Assembly: GCF_011044155.1 (NCBI RefSeq)
Contig: NZ_CP049056.1
Coordinates: 3,662,001-3,726,000, forward strand
Direction: 5' to 3'
Length of the DNA stretch: 64,000 nt
From: Pikeienuella piscinae
GTDB taxonomy: Bacteria; Pseudomonadota; Alphaproteobacteria; Rhodobacterales; Rhodobacteraceae
Within the stretch, counting starts at the first letter, position 1; the number at the start of each line of letters is the position of its first letter. The notes under the pieces were generated by a model. It searched no databases and was not told the DNA's origin. It saw only the letters and a list, made by a program, of their open reading frames with translations. This document shows, one piece after another, positions 45,640-54,160 of this stretch. The position numbers and the translations under genes were made by a program.

Positions 45640-46017
45640 GTGGACAAGGTTCTTCAGTGGCCGAAACGCGCGGAGACATGGCTGGACTCGAAAGGCAAGC
45701 CAGCCTGGATCACCGCGATGGTGCTCGGCTTCGTTTTCGTCTGGCCGATCGGCCTGGCGATCCTCTTTTACATGCTCTGGAGTGGCAGGATGGGATGCAA
45801 CAATGGCGGCTGGCGCCGCAAATTCACGCGAGTCGATGCGACTGGTAACGCCGCGTTCGACGAATATCGCGAGGAGACGTTGCGGCGACTGGAAGAAGAG
45901 CGCTCGGCCTTTGTCGGCTTCCTCGACAAGCTGCGCCGCGCCAAGGACAGGGCGGAGTTCGATCAGTTCATGAACGACCGCAACCGGCCGGCCGAGAGCG
46001 ACCCGACGACGGCCTGA
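45640..46017 (+). CDS. DUF2852 membrane protein
   Basis: This 125-residue protein starts at a GTG with AAGGAGG eight bases upstream. One membrane segment (WITAMVLGFVFVWPIGLAIL FYMLW region) is followed by a conserved GRMGCNNGGW and a charged helix with FDEYREETLRRLEEERSAF and FLDKLRRAKDRAEFDQFM, the DUF2852 pattern found in alphaproteobacteria. Function is unknown. It has its own promoter-operator and terminator, so it is a monocistronic, probably regulated gene. Confidence 0.88.
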   Translation: MDKVLQWPKRAETWLDSKGKPAWITAMVLGFVFVWPIGLAILFYMLWSGRMGCNNGGWRRKFTRVDATGNAAFDEYREETLRRLEEERSAFVGFLDKLRRAKDRAEFDQFMNDRNRPAESDPTTA

Positions 46018-46037
46018 GCCTTCCTCTCCAACGACGA

Positions 46038-46067
46038 AGGGGCGCGTGAAAAGCGCGCCCCTTTTTT
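46038..46067 (+). terminator. Intrinsic terminator of the DUF2852 gene
   Basis: GGGGCGCG pairs with CGCGCCCC around a short A-rich loop, followed by six T residues. The stem starts about 22 bp after the stop codon. It also faces the convergent channel gene. Confidence 0.92.
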
Positions 46068-46095
46068 CTTGCGTCGCATAGGCGAGGGTGGTGGA

Positions 46096-48096
46096 TCACC
46101 CTGCCGGCGCCGGCTCCGCCGTCTGCGACGGGTCGACGGAGGCGAGGGTCAACTGCGGTGCGAAGAGGTCGATATTCTTCTCCTGCAACGCTTTTTGAAG
46201 CGCCGCGTAAATAACCCGACGAACGGCGAACTGCTCCCCCGGACGCGTCGTGAACTTGCAGGCGATGGTGTAGCTCTTGCCGCTGATCCCGACCGCGCCC
46301 TGCGACTTGAGCGGCTCCAGAAACTTGGATCCGACATCCGGATCCTCGAGGAGGGCCACGCCCACCTTCTTTACGGTTTTGCGAACCATCTCCAGATCGG
46401 TGTTCGCGGGGACTGCGAAGCTGAACTTCATCGTCACCCAGTCGCGGCTATGGTTCTGGATCGTCCCGACATCGGAGAAGGGGATCGTGTAGACAGCGCC
46501 GCGCGGGTGCCGCAACACGATGGAGCGAAGAGTGATCCGCTCGACCGTGCCTTTTCCGCTTGCGGTTTCGATGTATTCGCCGATGCGGAACGAATCCTCG
46601 TAAAGATAGAACATGCCGCTGATGATATCCGCGACGAGCTTCTGCGCGCCGAAACCGATGGCTAGGCCGAACACGCCGGCCCCGGCCAGAAGCGGCGCGA
46701 TATTGGCGCCGAGCGCCGCGAGCGCGGTCATCGCGGTCATGAGCGCGATGAGGACGAGCGCGGTGCTGCGCAGGATCGGCATGATCGTGTCCCGGCGCGT
46801 CTGCTCCGCCTTCGTCTCTTCATTGGCGTCGCCGTCGGCCGCCGCTTCGGGCGGCGCGAGCAGGATGGAGGCGACGCGCCAGAGCGAGAGGCCGATGATC
46901 AGAACCATCGACGCCTCGACGAGCGCGGGCACGAACTTGCCGAATCCGCTGGCCGCCGCCGGCGCGAACGGATCGAGCCCCCAAGACTGCAGGAGGGTGA
47001 CCGCAGCCGTCAGGATCACCGCCCCTTCGGCGATGGCGAAGGCGCCGGCGCCCCATCCTGCTCCGCCACGCTCACTGCTTTCCGCGCTCCAGACCCGGAG
47101 CCCGGCGACGGCGAGGCAGGCCATGATGATGATAAAGAGCGTCGGCCCCGACGCCCTGACCGATGCATCGCCGAGCGCGCCGAGAAGGCCCGCCATCTTG
47201 ACCAAAAAGTCGAGAAGAATGACCAGCATGAAGAACGGTGTGAAGAGTCGGATGGCCAGCCTCGCCACGCGCGACGGCGCGGGGTCTTCTCCGGCGGCGC
47301 GTCCCATCAGCGCGCGAAGCGGCGTCCGGATCCAGATGAAATAAAGCGCGGTGATGACGGAGCTTCCCGCAGTGAGCGCGATCAGCGCGAGTTTGCCTGA
47401 ATCGCCGTCCCCTGACGCGAGTATGACGATCACGCGCATGGACAGCACGACGCCCAGGGCGATCGCCACCCATAGCGTCGCCCGATTGACGCGGGCCGCT
47501 TCATCTTCGGTGAAGCCCATCAGGCGCCGCGCGGGCGCGCCCGGCGCGATGAGGGCGTTGACGATCGTGTATTGGGTGCGAGGAAGAACGACCGCCATGA
47601 TCAGCGCGCGGGCGGATTCCATGGACCCGGCCGGTCCGGCCCCGCCCGAATCGCCGATGATGAACCGCGCGGCGAGGACAGATGCGGCGTAGAAGATCGC
47701 GATGCCGAACAGCCGGACGATGAGCCGCCGGAGGCCGCGCGGCGCGCGGACGGTGAACGGCTCCCCGATTGTCGAGCGATCTTTCTTCGCCGCGATGAGC
47801 GCATGTATGGCGTACTCGACCGCCAGCCCGATCGCGATGCAGATGAGGAAAGTCAGAATCAGCGTGAAACCGCCGCCGATCCCGCTCCACCAGGCGGCGA
47901 TCCGCCCGGGAAGATCGGGCGCGGCCTCGACGAGCCGCGCGACGACGTTGTCGAGCGGAACACCGCTCGCCGCCTCAGCGTTCGCGTCCGCCGGCAGGCC
48001 GTCGATCGACGCGTCCGGAAAGGCGAGCCGGAGCCGTTCGATGAGGTCCGGCCCCGCATTCTCCGGAAGCTGGATCGTGACTGAATCTTCGGCCAT
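46096..48096 (-). CDS. Large MscS-type mechanosensitive channel
   Basis: This 666-residue protein has an N-terminal non-membrane part, about ten hydrophobic segments, and a C-terminal MscS domain. The pore helix and gate region are seen in LAGAGVFGLAIGFGAQKLVA followed by DIISGMFYLYEDSFRIGEYI, then the beta domain GKGTVERITLRSIVLRHPRG. This resembles the larger MscS-like channels (YbdG/MscK-type topology). The protein begins with MAEDSVTIQLPENAG and no signal peptide is obvious. It would protect against hypo-osmotic shock by the family. It is convergent with the DUF2852 gene. Confidence 0.88.
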   Translation of the reverse strand: MAEDSVTIQLPENAGPDLIERLRLAFPDASIDGLPADANAEAASGVPLDNVVARLVEAAPDLPGRIAAWWSGIGGGFTLILTFLICIAIGLAVEYAIHALIAAKKDRSTIGEPFTVRAPRGLRRLIVRLFGIAIFYAASVLAARFIIGDSGGAGPAGSMESARALIMAVVLPRTQYTIVNALIAPGAPARRLMGFTEDEAARVNRATLWVAIALGVVLSMRVIVILASGDGDSGKLALIALTAGSSVITALYFIWIRTPLRALMGRAAGEDPAPSRVARLAIRLFTPFFMLVILLDFLVKMAGLLGALGDASVRASGPTLFIIIMACLAVAGLRVWSAESSERGGAGWGAGAFAIAEGAVILTAAVTLLQSWGLDPFAPAAASGFGKFVPALVEASMVLIIGLSLWRVASILLAPPEAAADGDANEETKAEQTRRDTIMPILRSTALVLIALMTAMTALAALGANIAPLLAGAGVFGLAIGFGAQKLVADIISGMFYLYEDSFRIGEYIETASGKGTVERITLRSIVLRHPRGAVYTIPFSDVGTIQNHSRDWVTMKFSFAVPANTDLEMVRKTVKKVGVALLEDPDVGSKFLEPLKSQGAVGISGKSYTIACKFTTRPGEQFAVRRVIYAALQKALQEKNIDLFAPQLTLASVDPSQTAEPAPAG

Positions 48097-48322
48097 CTGG
48101 CAAATTCCCCCTTCGCATGTATTCGGCGCGCGCCGCCGACCCTGCGTGCCCGCGCGCGGGGAAAGTATTAGGGTGCGAAGCCAGCCCCGTCCACCAGCAG
48201 GGCGGACGAGGGGGAGCGCCCCCGCCGCGCCCGACGCCGGGGCGCGAGTCGATCAATGTCGTTGCCGGCCGCCCGCGATGGAGCGGTCTGCAGCGCCGTG
48301 GCGCTGTCCCTGACGCCCCCGG

Positions 48323-49288
48323 TCAGTCGAACCCGTCGATCAGGCCCTCGGTCCAGCATCTGAGGATGACCTGCGCCACGGCGCCTTTTCTGGCCGGCGC
48401 GATGCTGTCATGGCGGCCGGCCAGCGCGGCGGCGATTTCGTCCTTCGGGACCCAGATCGCATCCTCCAACTCGTTCTCGTCGAGCCGGATCGTCGTCGCC
48501 TCGGCCCGCGCGGCGCAGCCGATCATCAGCGAGGCGGGAAAGGGCCAGGGCTGCGAAGTGACGTAGCGGACTTCGCCGACGGGAACGCCAGCCTCCTCCA
48601 TCACCTCGCGGCGCACCGCCTCCTCCACCGTCTCGCCAGGCTCCATGAACCCGGCGAGAAGCGAATACATCCGTTCCGGCCAGATCGCCTGTCTGCCGAG
48701 AAGCACATTGTCGCCGTCGAGGACCAACATGATGACGACCGGATCGGTGCGCGGAAAATGCTGGCGTCCGCAGGACGGGCAGTCGAAGCGCCAACCGGCG
48801 AAGACGACCTCGTTCCGCGCGCCACAATTCGAACAGAACCCGTGCGTCAGACGCCACTCGAAGATGCCCTTCGCGGCCGCGGCGACGCCGGCGTCGTGAT
48901 GGTGGATATCGCCCATGATGGCGCGAAGGTCGACGAATTTGCGCTTTTCGGAAAGGTCGAGCGTCCGGCGATCGACAAACTCCGCCGGTTTCTCGTCCGG
49001 CGGCGCGATATGGGAGACGTCGGCTGCGAAATACGCAACACCGCGCTCGTCCAGTCCCATGAAGAGCGGCGGCTCGGGGCTTTCCGTAACCAGTCTGTCG
49101 GCGGCGGAGAGCCAGGTCAGCCGCGGGCCGTCCGGCGTGAGATCGAAAAGTGGCTTGCCGCGCCAGAACGCCGAGACCTGCGAGGCGGGGTCCGCAAGCA
49201 GGCGGGCCACCTCGTCCGCGTTGCTGCGCAAACGGTCGGCGCGGTCGAGGAAGCTGCCGGCGAATGTGACTTCGGATTCGGGGATCAT
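48323..49288 (-). CDS. nudC: NADH pyrophosphatase NudC (NAD-capped RNA decapping)
   Basis: The protein is 321 residues from the ATG at 49288; a longer upstream frame is not conserved. A zinc ribbon (CSNCG...CPSCG) precedes the Nudix box GETVEEAVRREVMEEAGVP, and the specificity motif SQPWPFPASLM follows. This is the NudC pattern: hydrolysis of NADH and removal of NAD caps from RNA. The N-terminal domain carries YFAADVSHIA and FVDLRAIMG. Identification is secure. Confidence 0.95.
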   Translation of the reverse strand: MIPESEVTFAGSFLDRADRLRSNADEVARLLADPASQVSAFWRGKPLFDLTPDGPRLTWLSAADRLVTESPEPPLFMGLDERGVAYFAADVSHIAPPDEKPAEFVDRRTLDLSEKRKFVDLRAIMGDIHHHDAGVAAAAKGIFEWRLTHGFCSNCGARNEVVFAGWRFDCPSCGRQHFPRTDPVVIMLVLDGDNVLLGRQAIWPERMYSLLAGFMEPGETVEEAVRREVMEEAGVPVGEVRYVTSQPWPFPASLMIGCAARAEATTIRLDENELEDAIWVPKDEIAAALAGRHDSIAPARKGAVAQVILRCWTEGLIDGFD

Positions 49289-49721
49289 GACCGGGAAGAT
49301 GCACCGCCGCGCGCGGGCCGGCAAGCCCCGGCTCGCGCGGTCGAGCTGGACCTCTCCGCGCGCCTTGGACGCCGCCGCGTCGCGCAACAATTACGTCGGC
49401 CTTTCGGTCGGCCTCAAAGAAGGAGTCGCGTTGAACATCAACGCTTACCCGGAGATTGAAAGGGGAAGAATTGCAGGGGGGCGGCCGCCGCTGAGGGGCG
49501 ATCGAAAGGCTTTGTGCGTCACCGCCTGCGACGCGACGCGCTAAAGCGGGCTCGGCCCTGATCATGCCGGCGGGTCGGACGGCGGCGGCGCCCATACATT
49601 GTATGAGCATAGTTTCGTGTCCTCTCTTGCGTCGAAATGTGGCTGCGTCGGTTTCAGCGTTTCGGGTGGGTCCCTGCTACCGGGGTCCGCATGATATCGC
49701 ACGGCAAGGCGCGTCGACGCT

Positions 49722-49814
49722 TTAGCGAAGGTTGTCGGAGGCGCGGCGGAGCGAGAGCGCGTCGCTCTGCGTCGGGTCTGTGTGGATACGGCTGACATAG
49801 GTGGCGTAATCGCC
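49722..49814 (-). pseudogene. 30-codon fragment copied from the 3' part of asd
   Basis: The minus strand reads GDYATYVSRIHTDPTQSDAL SLRRASDNLR and then a TAA stop. It aligns without gaps to asd residues encoded at 53190-53101 in this window: 76 of 90 bases and 23 of 30 residues match, with the first 24 bases identical. The fragment has no start codon or upstream asd sequence. It is therefore a degraded partial copy about 3.3 kb from the real gene. Confidence 0.85.
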
Positions 49815-49841
49815 GAACGTGCGCGCGCGGCCGCACCGCAA

Positions 49842-49871
49842 AACCGGGCGCGGCGGGCGGCCGCCGCGCCC
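49842..49871 (-). terminator. Probable terminator of the GMC dehydrogenase operon
   Basis: GGGCGCGGCGG (49846-49856) pairs perfectly with 49861-49871 around GCGG. Read on the minus strand the stem is followed by GGTTTTG, a short T run. It lies 8 bp after the GMC stop. Confidence 0.7.
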
Positions 49872-49878
49872 GGCGGCG

Positions 49879-51450
49879 TCAGATTTCGTTTTTCGCCATC
49901 ATCCCGGAGATCGCGTCGGCCTGACGGATCGCCAGCGCGACGATGGTCAGCGTCGGGTTCTCCGCCGCGCCGGTGGTGAACTGCGAGCCGTCCGAGACGA
50001 AGAGATTGGCGATGTCGTGGCTCTGGCCCCATTTGTTCACCACGCCGTCTCGAGGCTTTTCCGACATCCGGTTGGTGCCGAGGTTATGGGTCGAAGGATA
50101 GGGCGGCGTCGGGAAGATCCGCGTCGCGCCGACCGCGTCATAGATCGCGGCGCCCTGCTTGTAGGCGTGGGTCCGCATCGCGACGTCATTCGGGTGGTCG
50201 GTGAATTTGACGTTCGCCACCGGCACGCCATGCGCGTCCTTGACGTCGTGATTGAGTGTGACGCGGTTGGTCTCTTGCGGCATGTCCTCGCCGACGATCC
50301 AGAGGCCGGCCATGTTCTCGTAGCCGTCGAGCGCGGTCGTGAACTCCCTCCCCCAGGCGCCGGGATCAAGGAAGGCCGCCATGAACGGCAGGCCGAGGGA
50401 CAGCGTCTCCAACTCATACCCGCCGACGAAGCCGCGCGACGGATCGTGCCGCGCCTCGTCCTGGACGATGCCGGCCATGGTTGTGCCGCGCCACATCCGC
50501 ACCGGCTTGTCGAACACCGCGTAGACCGAACCGGTCATGTGCCGCATGTAGTTGCGTCCGACCTGACCCGAGGAGTTGGCGAGCCCGTCCGGAAACATCG
50601 ACGAGGCGGAGTTGAGAAGAAGGCGCGGGCTTTCGAAGGAATTGCCTGCGACGCATACGACGCGCGCCGCCTGACGCTGCTCGGCGCCCGATTCATCCGC
50701 GTAGACGACGCCGGTCACCTTGCCGTCCGCGTCATGCTCGATGCGGAGCGCCATGCATTTCTCGCGCACCTCAAGATTGCCGGTCGCCTCGCCCCGCGGG
50801 ATGTCGGTATAGGCGGAGGACCATTTCGCCCCCCATTTGCAGCCCTGAAAGCAGAAGCCGGTCTGTTGGCATGCCATTCGGTCGTCATTGTCGACCGAGT
50901 TGATCGCCATTCGGCCGGTATGCACCTCCTTGTAGCCGAGCGCTTTCGCGCCCTTCTCCAGCACCTTGTAGTTGTTGTTGCCGGGAAGGCCCGGCCAGCC
51001 ATTGGTGCGGGTGACGCCGAGCTTCTTTTCGGCGAGATCGTACCAGGGCTCCATCTCCGCCAGATCGATCGGCCAGTCGAGCAGGTTGGCGCCCTGCACC
51101 GACCCGTAATTCGTCGCCGCCTTCCATTCATGCTCCTGAATCCGCAGGCTGGCGCCCGCCCAGTGGGTGGAGGTGCCGCCGACCGCCTTCACGATCCAGG
51201 CCGGCAGGCCGGAAAAGTCCTTCGCCACCCGCCAGTCGCCTGAAGTGGTGCGCGGGTCTGTCCAGGCGAGCTGGCCGAAGCTTTCCCATTCGTCGTTGAC
51301 GTAATCCTCCGGCAGATAGCGCCCGCCCGCCTCAAGCGAGACGACGGAGACGCCCTTTTGCGCAAGCTCGTTGGCGAGAACCCCGCCGCCCGCTCCGGTG
51401 CCGATGATGACGACGACGCTGTCGTCGGTGAGTTCAAATGGCGCAGTCAT
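49879..51450 (-). CDS. GMC oxidoreductase, large subunit of a gluconate/sorbitol-type dehydrogenase
   Basis: The protein is 523 residues from the ATG at 51450 behind GGGAGGATC. The FAD-binding motif IIGTGAGGGVLANELAQKGV is at the N-terminus, the substrate region has VGGTSTHWAGASLRIQEHEW, and the C-terminal GMC signature is NLFVSDGSQFTTGAAENPTL. This matches the large subunit of membrane-associated gluconate 2-, sorbitol- or fructose-dehydrogenases. The small-subunit gene is 13 bp upstream. No cytochrome c subunit is adjacent. The protein itself has no signal, so it likely travels with the Tat-signal small subunit. The sugar or polyol substrate is unknown. Confidence 0.9.
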   Translation of the reverse strand: MTAPFELTDDSVVVIIGTGAGGGVLANELAQKGVSVVSLEAGGRYLPEDYVNDEWESFGQLAWTDPRTTSGDWRVAKDFSGLPAWIVKAVGGTSTHWAGASLRIQEHEWKAATNYGSVQGANLLDWPIDLAEMEPWYDLAEKKLGVTRTNGWPGLPGNNNYKVLEKGAKALGYKEVHTGRMAINSVDNDDRMACQQTGFCFQGCKWGAKWSSAYTDIPRGEATGNLEVREKCMALRIEHDADGKVTGVVYADESGAEQRQAARVVCVAGNSFESPRLLLNSASSMFPDGLANSSGQVGRNYMRHMTGSVYAVFDKPVRMWRGTTMAGIVQDEARHDPSRGFVGGYELETLSLGLPFMAAFLDPGAWGREFTTALDGYENMAGLWIVGEDMPQETNRVTLNHDVKDAHGVPVANVKFTDHPNDVAMRTHAYKQGAAIYDAVGATRIFPTPPYPSTHNLGTNRMSEKPRDGVVNKWGQSHDIANLFVSDGSQFTTGAAENPTLTIVALAIRQADAISGMMAKNEI

Positions 51451-51463
51451 GGCTGATCCTCCC

Positions 51464-51988
51464 TCAGAGCCAGGCGATGTCGTCGAAGCCGCGGTCGATG
51501 TAACCGCCCTTCGAGTAACTCTCGCCCTCGTAGCCGAAGATCGGCCAGACCTCCTTCTGGTTGTAGAGCCCGGTGACCAGCCCACCACGAATAGTTTGGA
51601 AGAACGCGCTTTTCTCGATCCCCTGAAGGATCTTCACGCGGTCCTTTTCCCAGCCGATGCTCAGGTAATCGGCGTGGCCCCGGCCCGTCGCGGCGGCGTC
51701 GAGCGCGGCGATCCCGGCTTCGACGGCCGGCGCCGCTTCGGCGGTGTCGTAGCCTTTCATCGCGACGGCGTAATATTCGTCGCCGACGCGATCGTGCGGA
51801 TAGATGTCGCGCGCCATCTGGATCAGCGTCGCTATGGTCTTCGGCTCCAGCGCCGTGGTCTCCATCGCCCAGGCCGCGTCGCGCCCGGCGACGAAGCCGG
51901 GGCCGGTGACGAAGGCGGCGCCGATCGCCGCGCTTCGGGCCAGCAACTCACGTCTGCTGAGTGTCGCTTTCGAAATTCGGTCGCTCAT
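51464..51988 (-). CDS. Gluconate 2-dehydrogenase subunit 3 family protein, Tat signal
   Basis: This 174-residue protein begins with a twin-arginine signal: SRRELLARSAAIGAAFVTGP. The mature part has LIQMARDIYPHDRVGDEYYA and LIGW/GLYNQKEVWPIFGYEGES-type blocks of the small (gamma) subunit family. These subunits chaperone and anchor the GMC large subunit and are exported folded with it. The large-subunit gene follows after 13 bp. A glyoxalase gene lies 42 bp upstream on the same strand. Confidence 0.9.
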   Translation of the reverse strand: MSDRISKATLSRRELLARSAAIGAAFVTGPGFVAGRDAAWAMETTALEPKTIATLIQMARDIYPHDRVGDEYYAVAMKGYDTAEAAPAVEAGIAALDAAATGRGHADYLSIGWEKDRVKILQGIEKSAFFQTIRGGLVTGLYNQKEVWPIFGYEGESYSKGGYIDRGFDDIAWL

Positions 51989-52030
51989 CTTGCTCCCTTT
52001 CTTTGTTGTTGTGTCGTTGTTGGGGTTCGC

Positions 52031-52426
52031 TCACTTGAACCGGCCGGCCCTTTCCAGAACCTCGATCTCGTAGCCGTCCGGGTCGGCCACGAAGAAGAAC
52101 CGCCCGACGAGCTTTCCGTCGGGCGCGAACTCCACCAGCTTGCGGGGATTGAGACCCTCGGCGGCGAACCGCGCATGTTCGGCCGCGAGATCCGCGACCG
52201 AAACGGCGAGATGGCCATAGCCGTCGCCAAGGTCGTAAGGCTGCTCGCGGTCCTTGTTGATCGTCAGTTCGATCTCGAACTCCGTTTCCGGGTTCGACAG
52301 ATAGACCAGCGTGAACTTCTCGAAATCGAGGCGGTCGGCGACGCGCAGGCCGAACGCGCGCCCGTAGAAATCCACCGAGCGCGCCTCGTCGAGCACCCGG
52401 ATCATGCTGTGGATCGCCTTCGCCAT
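52031..52426 (-). CDS. Lactoylglutathione lyase-like VOC protein
   Basis: This 131-residue protein is a glyoxalase I/VOC-fold dimeric metalloenzyme. The metal ligands are spaced as expected: His in AIHSMIRV, Glu in NPETEFEIELT, His in GYGHLAVSV and Glu in DGYEIEVLE. The motif VDFYGRAFGLRV is classical. It converts the methylglyoxal-glutathione adduct to lactoylglutathione. It is upstream of the GMC dehydrogenase pair on the same strand, suggesting detoxification of a reactive carbonyl in the same pathway. This link is inferred. Confidence 0.9.
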   Translation of the reverse strand: MAKAIHSMIRVLDEARSVDFYGRAFGLRVADRLDFEKFTLVYLSNPETEFEIELTINKDREQPYDLGDGYGHLAVSVADLAAEHARFAAEGLNPRKLVEFAPDGKLVGRFFFVADPDGYEIEVLERAGRFK

Positions 52427-52548
52427 CTGCGTCTCCCTCTCCTGGGCTCCATGCGCCTTTCAGGGGAGTAAACGGCGCGCGGGGCGGCGCGGGGTAGTAT
52501 GGACCTACTACATCGCCCGACTCTCCGGCCGCCCGGCCGTCCGGCGCG

Positions 52549-52836
52549 TCATTCCGCGGCGATCGCCGCCGGGGCGGCCTGACCCTCCATGTAGATCATG
52601 CAGCTGCACCGCAGGAGCGAAGTGAAGTTCGCCGGCTCGCCGCGAAGCTCCAGCACTTCCGAATGAAGTTTCGAGACAAAGGCCGGCGTGGAGACGCCCT
52701 CGCCCGCGGCGATCTCATCGAGAATCCGCCAGAAGGCGTTCTCGAGGCGAATGCTGGTGCTCTGGCCATTGAGGCGGATGTGTCTGGTTTCGCTGGCGTA
52801 TCGGGCGGGATCCTGTCCCGCGAATATCCTGCACAT
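52549..52836 (-). CDS. Ribbon-helix-helix domain protein
   Basis: The protein is 95 residues from the ATG at 52836. It carries RHIRLNGQSTSIRLENAFWR and ILDEIAAGEGVSTPAFVSKL, the ribbon-helix-helix pattern (COG4321-like) found in alphaproteobacteria. A pair of cysteines, LLRCSCMIYM, follows. Members are small DNA-binding or related proteins of uncertain role. It stands alone between the glyoxalase and asd on the minus strand. Confidence 0.8.
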   Translation of the reverse strand: MCRIFAGQDPARYASETRHIRLNGQSTSIRLENAFWRILDEIAAGEGVSTPAFVSKLHSEVLELRGEPANFTSLLRCSCMIYMEGQAAPAAIAAE

Positions 52837-52991
52837 GGCGGCGTTCCTTCCCCGGGGCGCGGCTTCGGAGCCGCGCCTGTCTTTCAATGGCGACGCGCTT
52901 GCGGCGCGCGCTTGCGGCGGGGAAAGCATAACAGCGTGCGCGCGAATGGCCTACTCGACCAATTTCCGCGCGAAATCACGGGACTTTAGGG

Positions 52992-53018
52992 CCGGGTGAG
53001 GCGAATCGCCTCGCCCGG
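52992..53018. terminator. Hairpin after asd
   Basis: CCGGGTGAGGCG and CGCCTCGCCCGG flank AAT with one G-U-type mismatch. It lies 14 bp past the asd stop on the minus strand, but the following bases are CCCTAAAG rather than a T run, so its efficiency is doubtful. Confidence 0.5.
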
Positions 53019-53031
53019 TCCGCTCCGTCGT

Positions 53032-54054
53032 TCAGCCCTTCTTCAACACCCTGCGGCCCAGAAGCTCCGCGATCTGGACCGCGTTGAGCGCGGCGCCCTT
53101 TCGGAGGTTGTCGGAGACGCACCAGAGCGAAAGCGTGTTGTCCTGCGTCGGGTCGGTGCGGATTCGGCTGACATAGGTGGCGTAATCGCCGACGCAATCG
53201 ACCGGGGTGACGTAGCCGCCGGCCTCGCGCTTGTCGACGACGAGGATACCCGGCGCCTTCCGCAGAATTTCACGCGCCTCTTCCTCGTCCAGCTCTTCCT
53301 CGAACTCGATATTGATCGCCTCGGCATGGCCGACGAAGACCGGAACACGGACGCAGGTGGCGTGAACGCGGATTTTCGGATCGACGATCTTCTTCGTCTC
53401 CGCCACCATCTTCCATTCTTCCTTGGTGGCGCCGTCCTCCATGAAGACGTCGATATGCGGGATGACGTTGAAGGCGATCTGCTTCGGGAAATGCTTCGGC
53501 TCGACCTCCTGCCCCGGCACATACATACCCTTAGTCTGGTTCCAGAGCTCGTCCATCGCGGCCTTCCCGGCGCCGGAGACCGACTGGTAGGTCGAGACCA
53601 CGACGCGCCTGATCGTGGCGCGGTCGTGCAGCGGCTTCAGCGCGACGACCATCTGCGCGGTCGAGCAGTTCGGATTGGCGATGATGTTCTTTTTCGCATA
53701 GCCCATCACCGCATCCGCGTTCACCTCAGGCACGATCAGCGGCACGTCGGAATCATAGCGGTAGAGTGAGGAGTTATCGATCACCACGCAGCCGGCCTTC
53801 GCCGCTTTCGGCGCGTATTTCTTCGTCGCCTCGGAGCCGATGGCGAAGAGCGCGATGTCGAATCCTGTGAAGTCGAACCTGTCCAGGTCCTGCGCCTTCA
53901 GGGTTTTCTCGCCATAGCCGCATTCCTGGCCGAGCGATTTGCGGCTGGCCAGCGCAACCACCTCGTCCGCCGGAAACTCCCGGTCAGCTAGGATGTTCAG
54001 CATTTCACGGCCCACATTGCCGGTGGCGCCGACGACGGCGATACGGTAGCCCAT
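53032..54054 (-). CDS. asd: Aspartate-semialdehyde dehydrogenase
   Basis: The protein is 340 residues from the ATG at 54054, with GGAG about 10 bases upstream. It reduces aspartyl phosphate to the semialdehyde for lysine, threonine, methionine and cell-wall diaminopimelate. The nucleotide motif VVGATGNVGREML starts the protein, the catalytic cysteine is Cys130 in NPNCSTAQMV, and the C-terminal DNLRKGAALNAVQIAELL is conserved. Part of its 3' end occurs as a second decayed copy at 49722-49814. The start 12 codons upstream is less typical. Confidence 0.96.
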   Translation of the reverse strand: MGYRIAVVGATGNVGREMLNILADREFPADEVVALASRKSLGQECGYGEKTLKAQDLDRFDFTGFDIALFAIGSEATKKYAPKAAKAGCVVIDNSSLYRYDSDVPLIVPEVNADAVMGYAKKNIIANPNCSTAQMVVALKPLHDRATIRRVVVSTYQSVSGAGKAAMDELWNQTKGMYVPGQEVEPKHFPKQIAFNVIPHIDVFMEDGATKEEWKMVAETKKIVDPKIRVHATCVRVPVFVGHAEAINIEFEEELDEEEAREILRKAPGILVVDKREAGGYVTPVDCVGDYATYVSRIRTDPTQDNTLSLWCVSDNLRKGAALNAVQIAELLGRRVLKKG

Positions 54055-54160
54055 GTCTGGTTCACTCCAGTTCTGATCCGGCGCGCTCATACCGCCTTCG
54101 CTGCGCCGGCGCCAGTGCGCCGGGGATTGCCGTCGACGAACGATGGGATAAGTTCAGGCG

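Larger units (their letters stand above)
49289..49878. other. Intergenic region containing an asd fragment
   Basis: About 590 bp between nudC and the GMC dehydrogenase have no intact gene. The supported contents are the asd 3'-end fragment at 49722-49814 and a terminator at 49842-49871. The rest, 49289-49721, holds only frames without ribosome sites or recognisable products. Confidence 0.6.

Noticed and set aside
49562-50032. 156-codon minus-strand ORF next to the GMC dehydrogenase
   Set aside because: It overlaps the end of the dehydrogenase gene in another frame and reads through the asd fragment out of its frame; it has no coding character.
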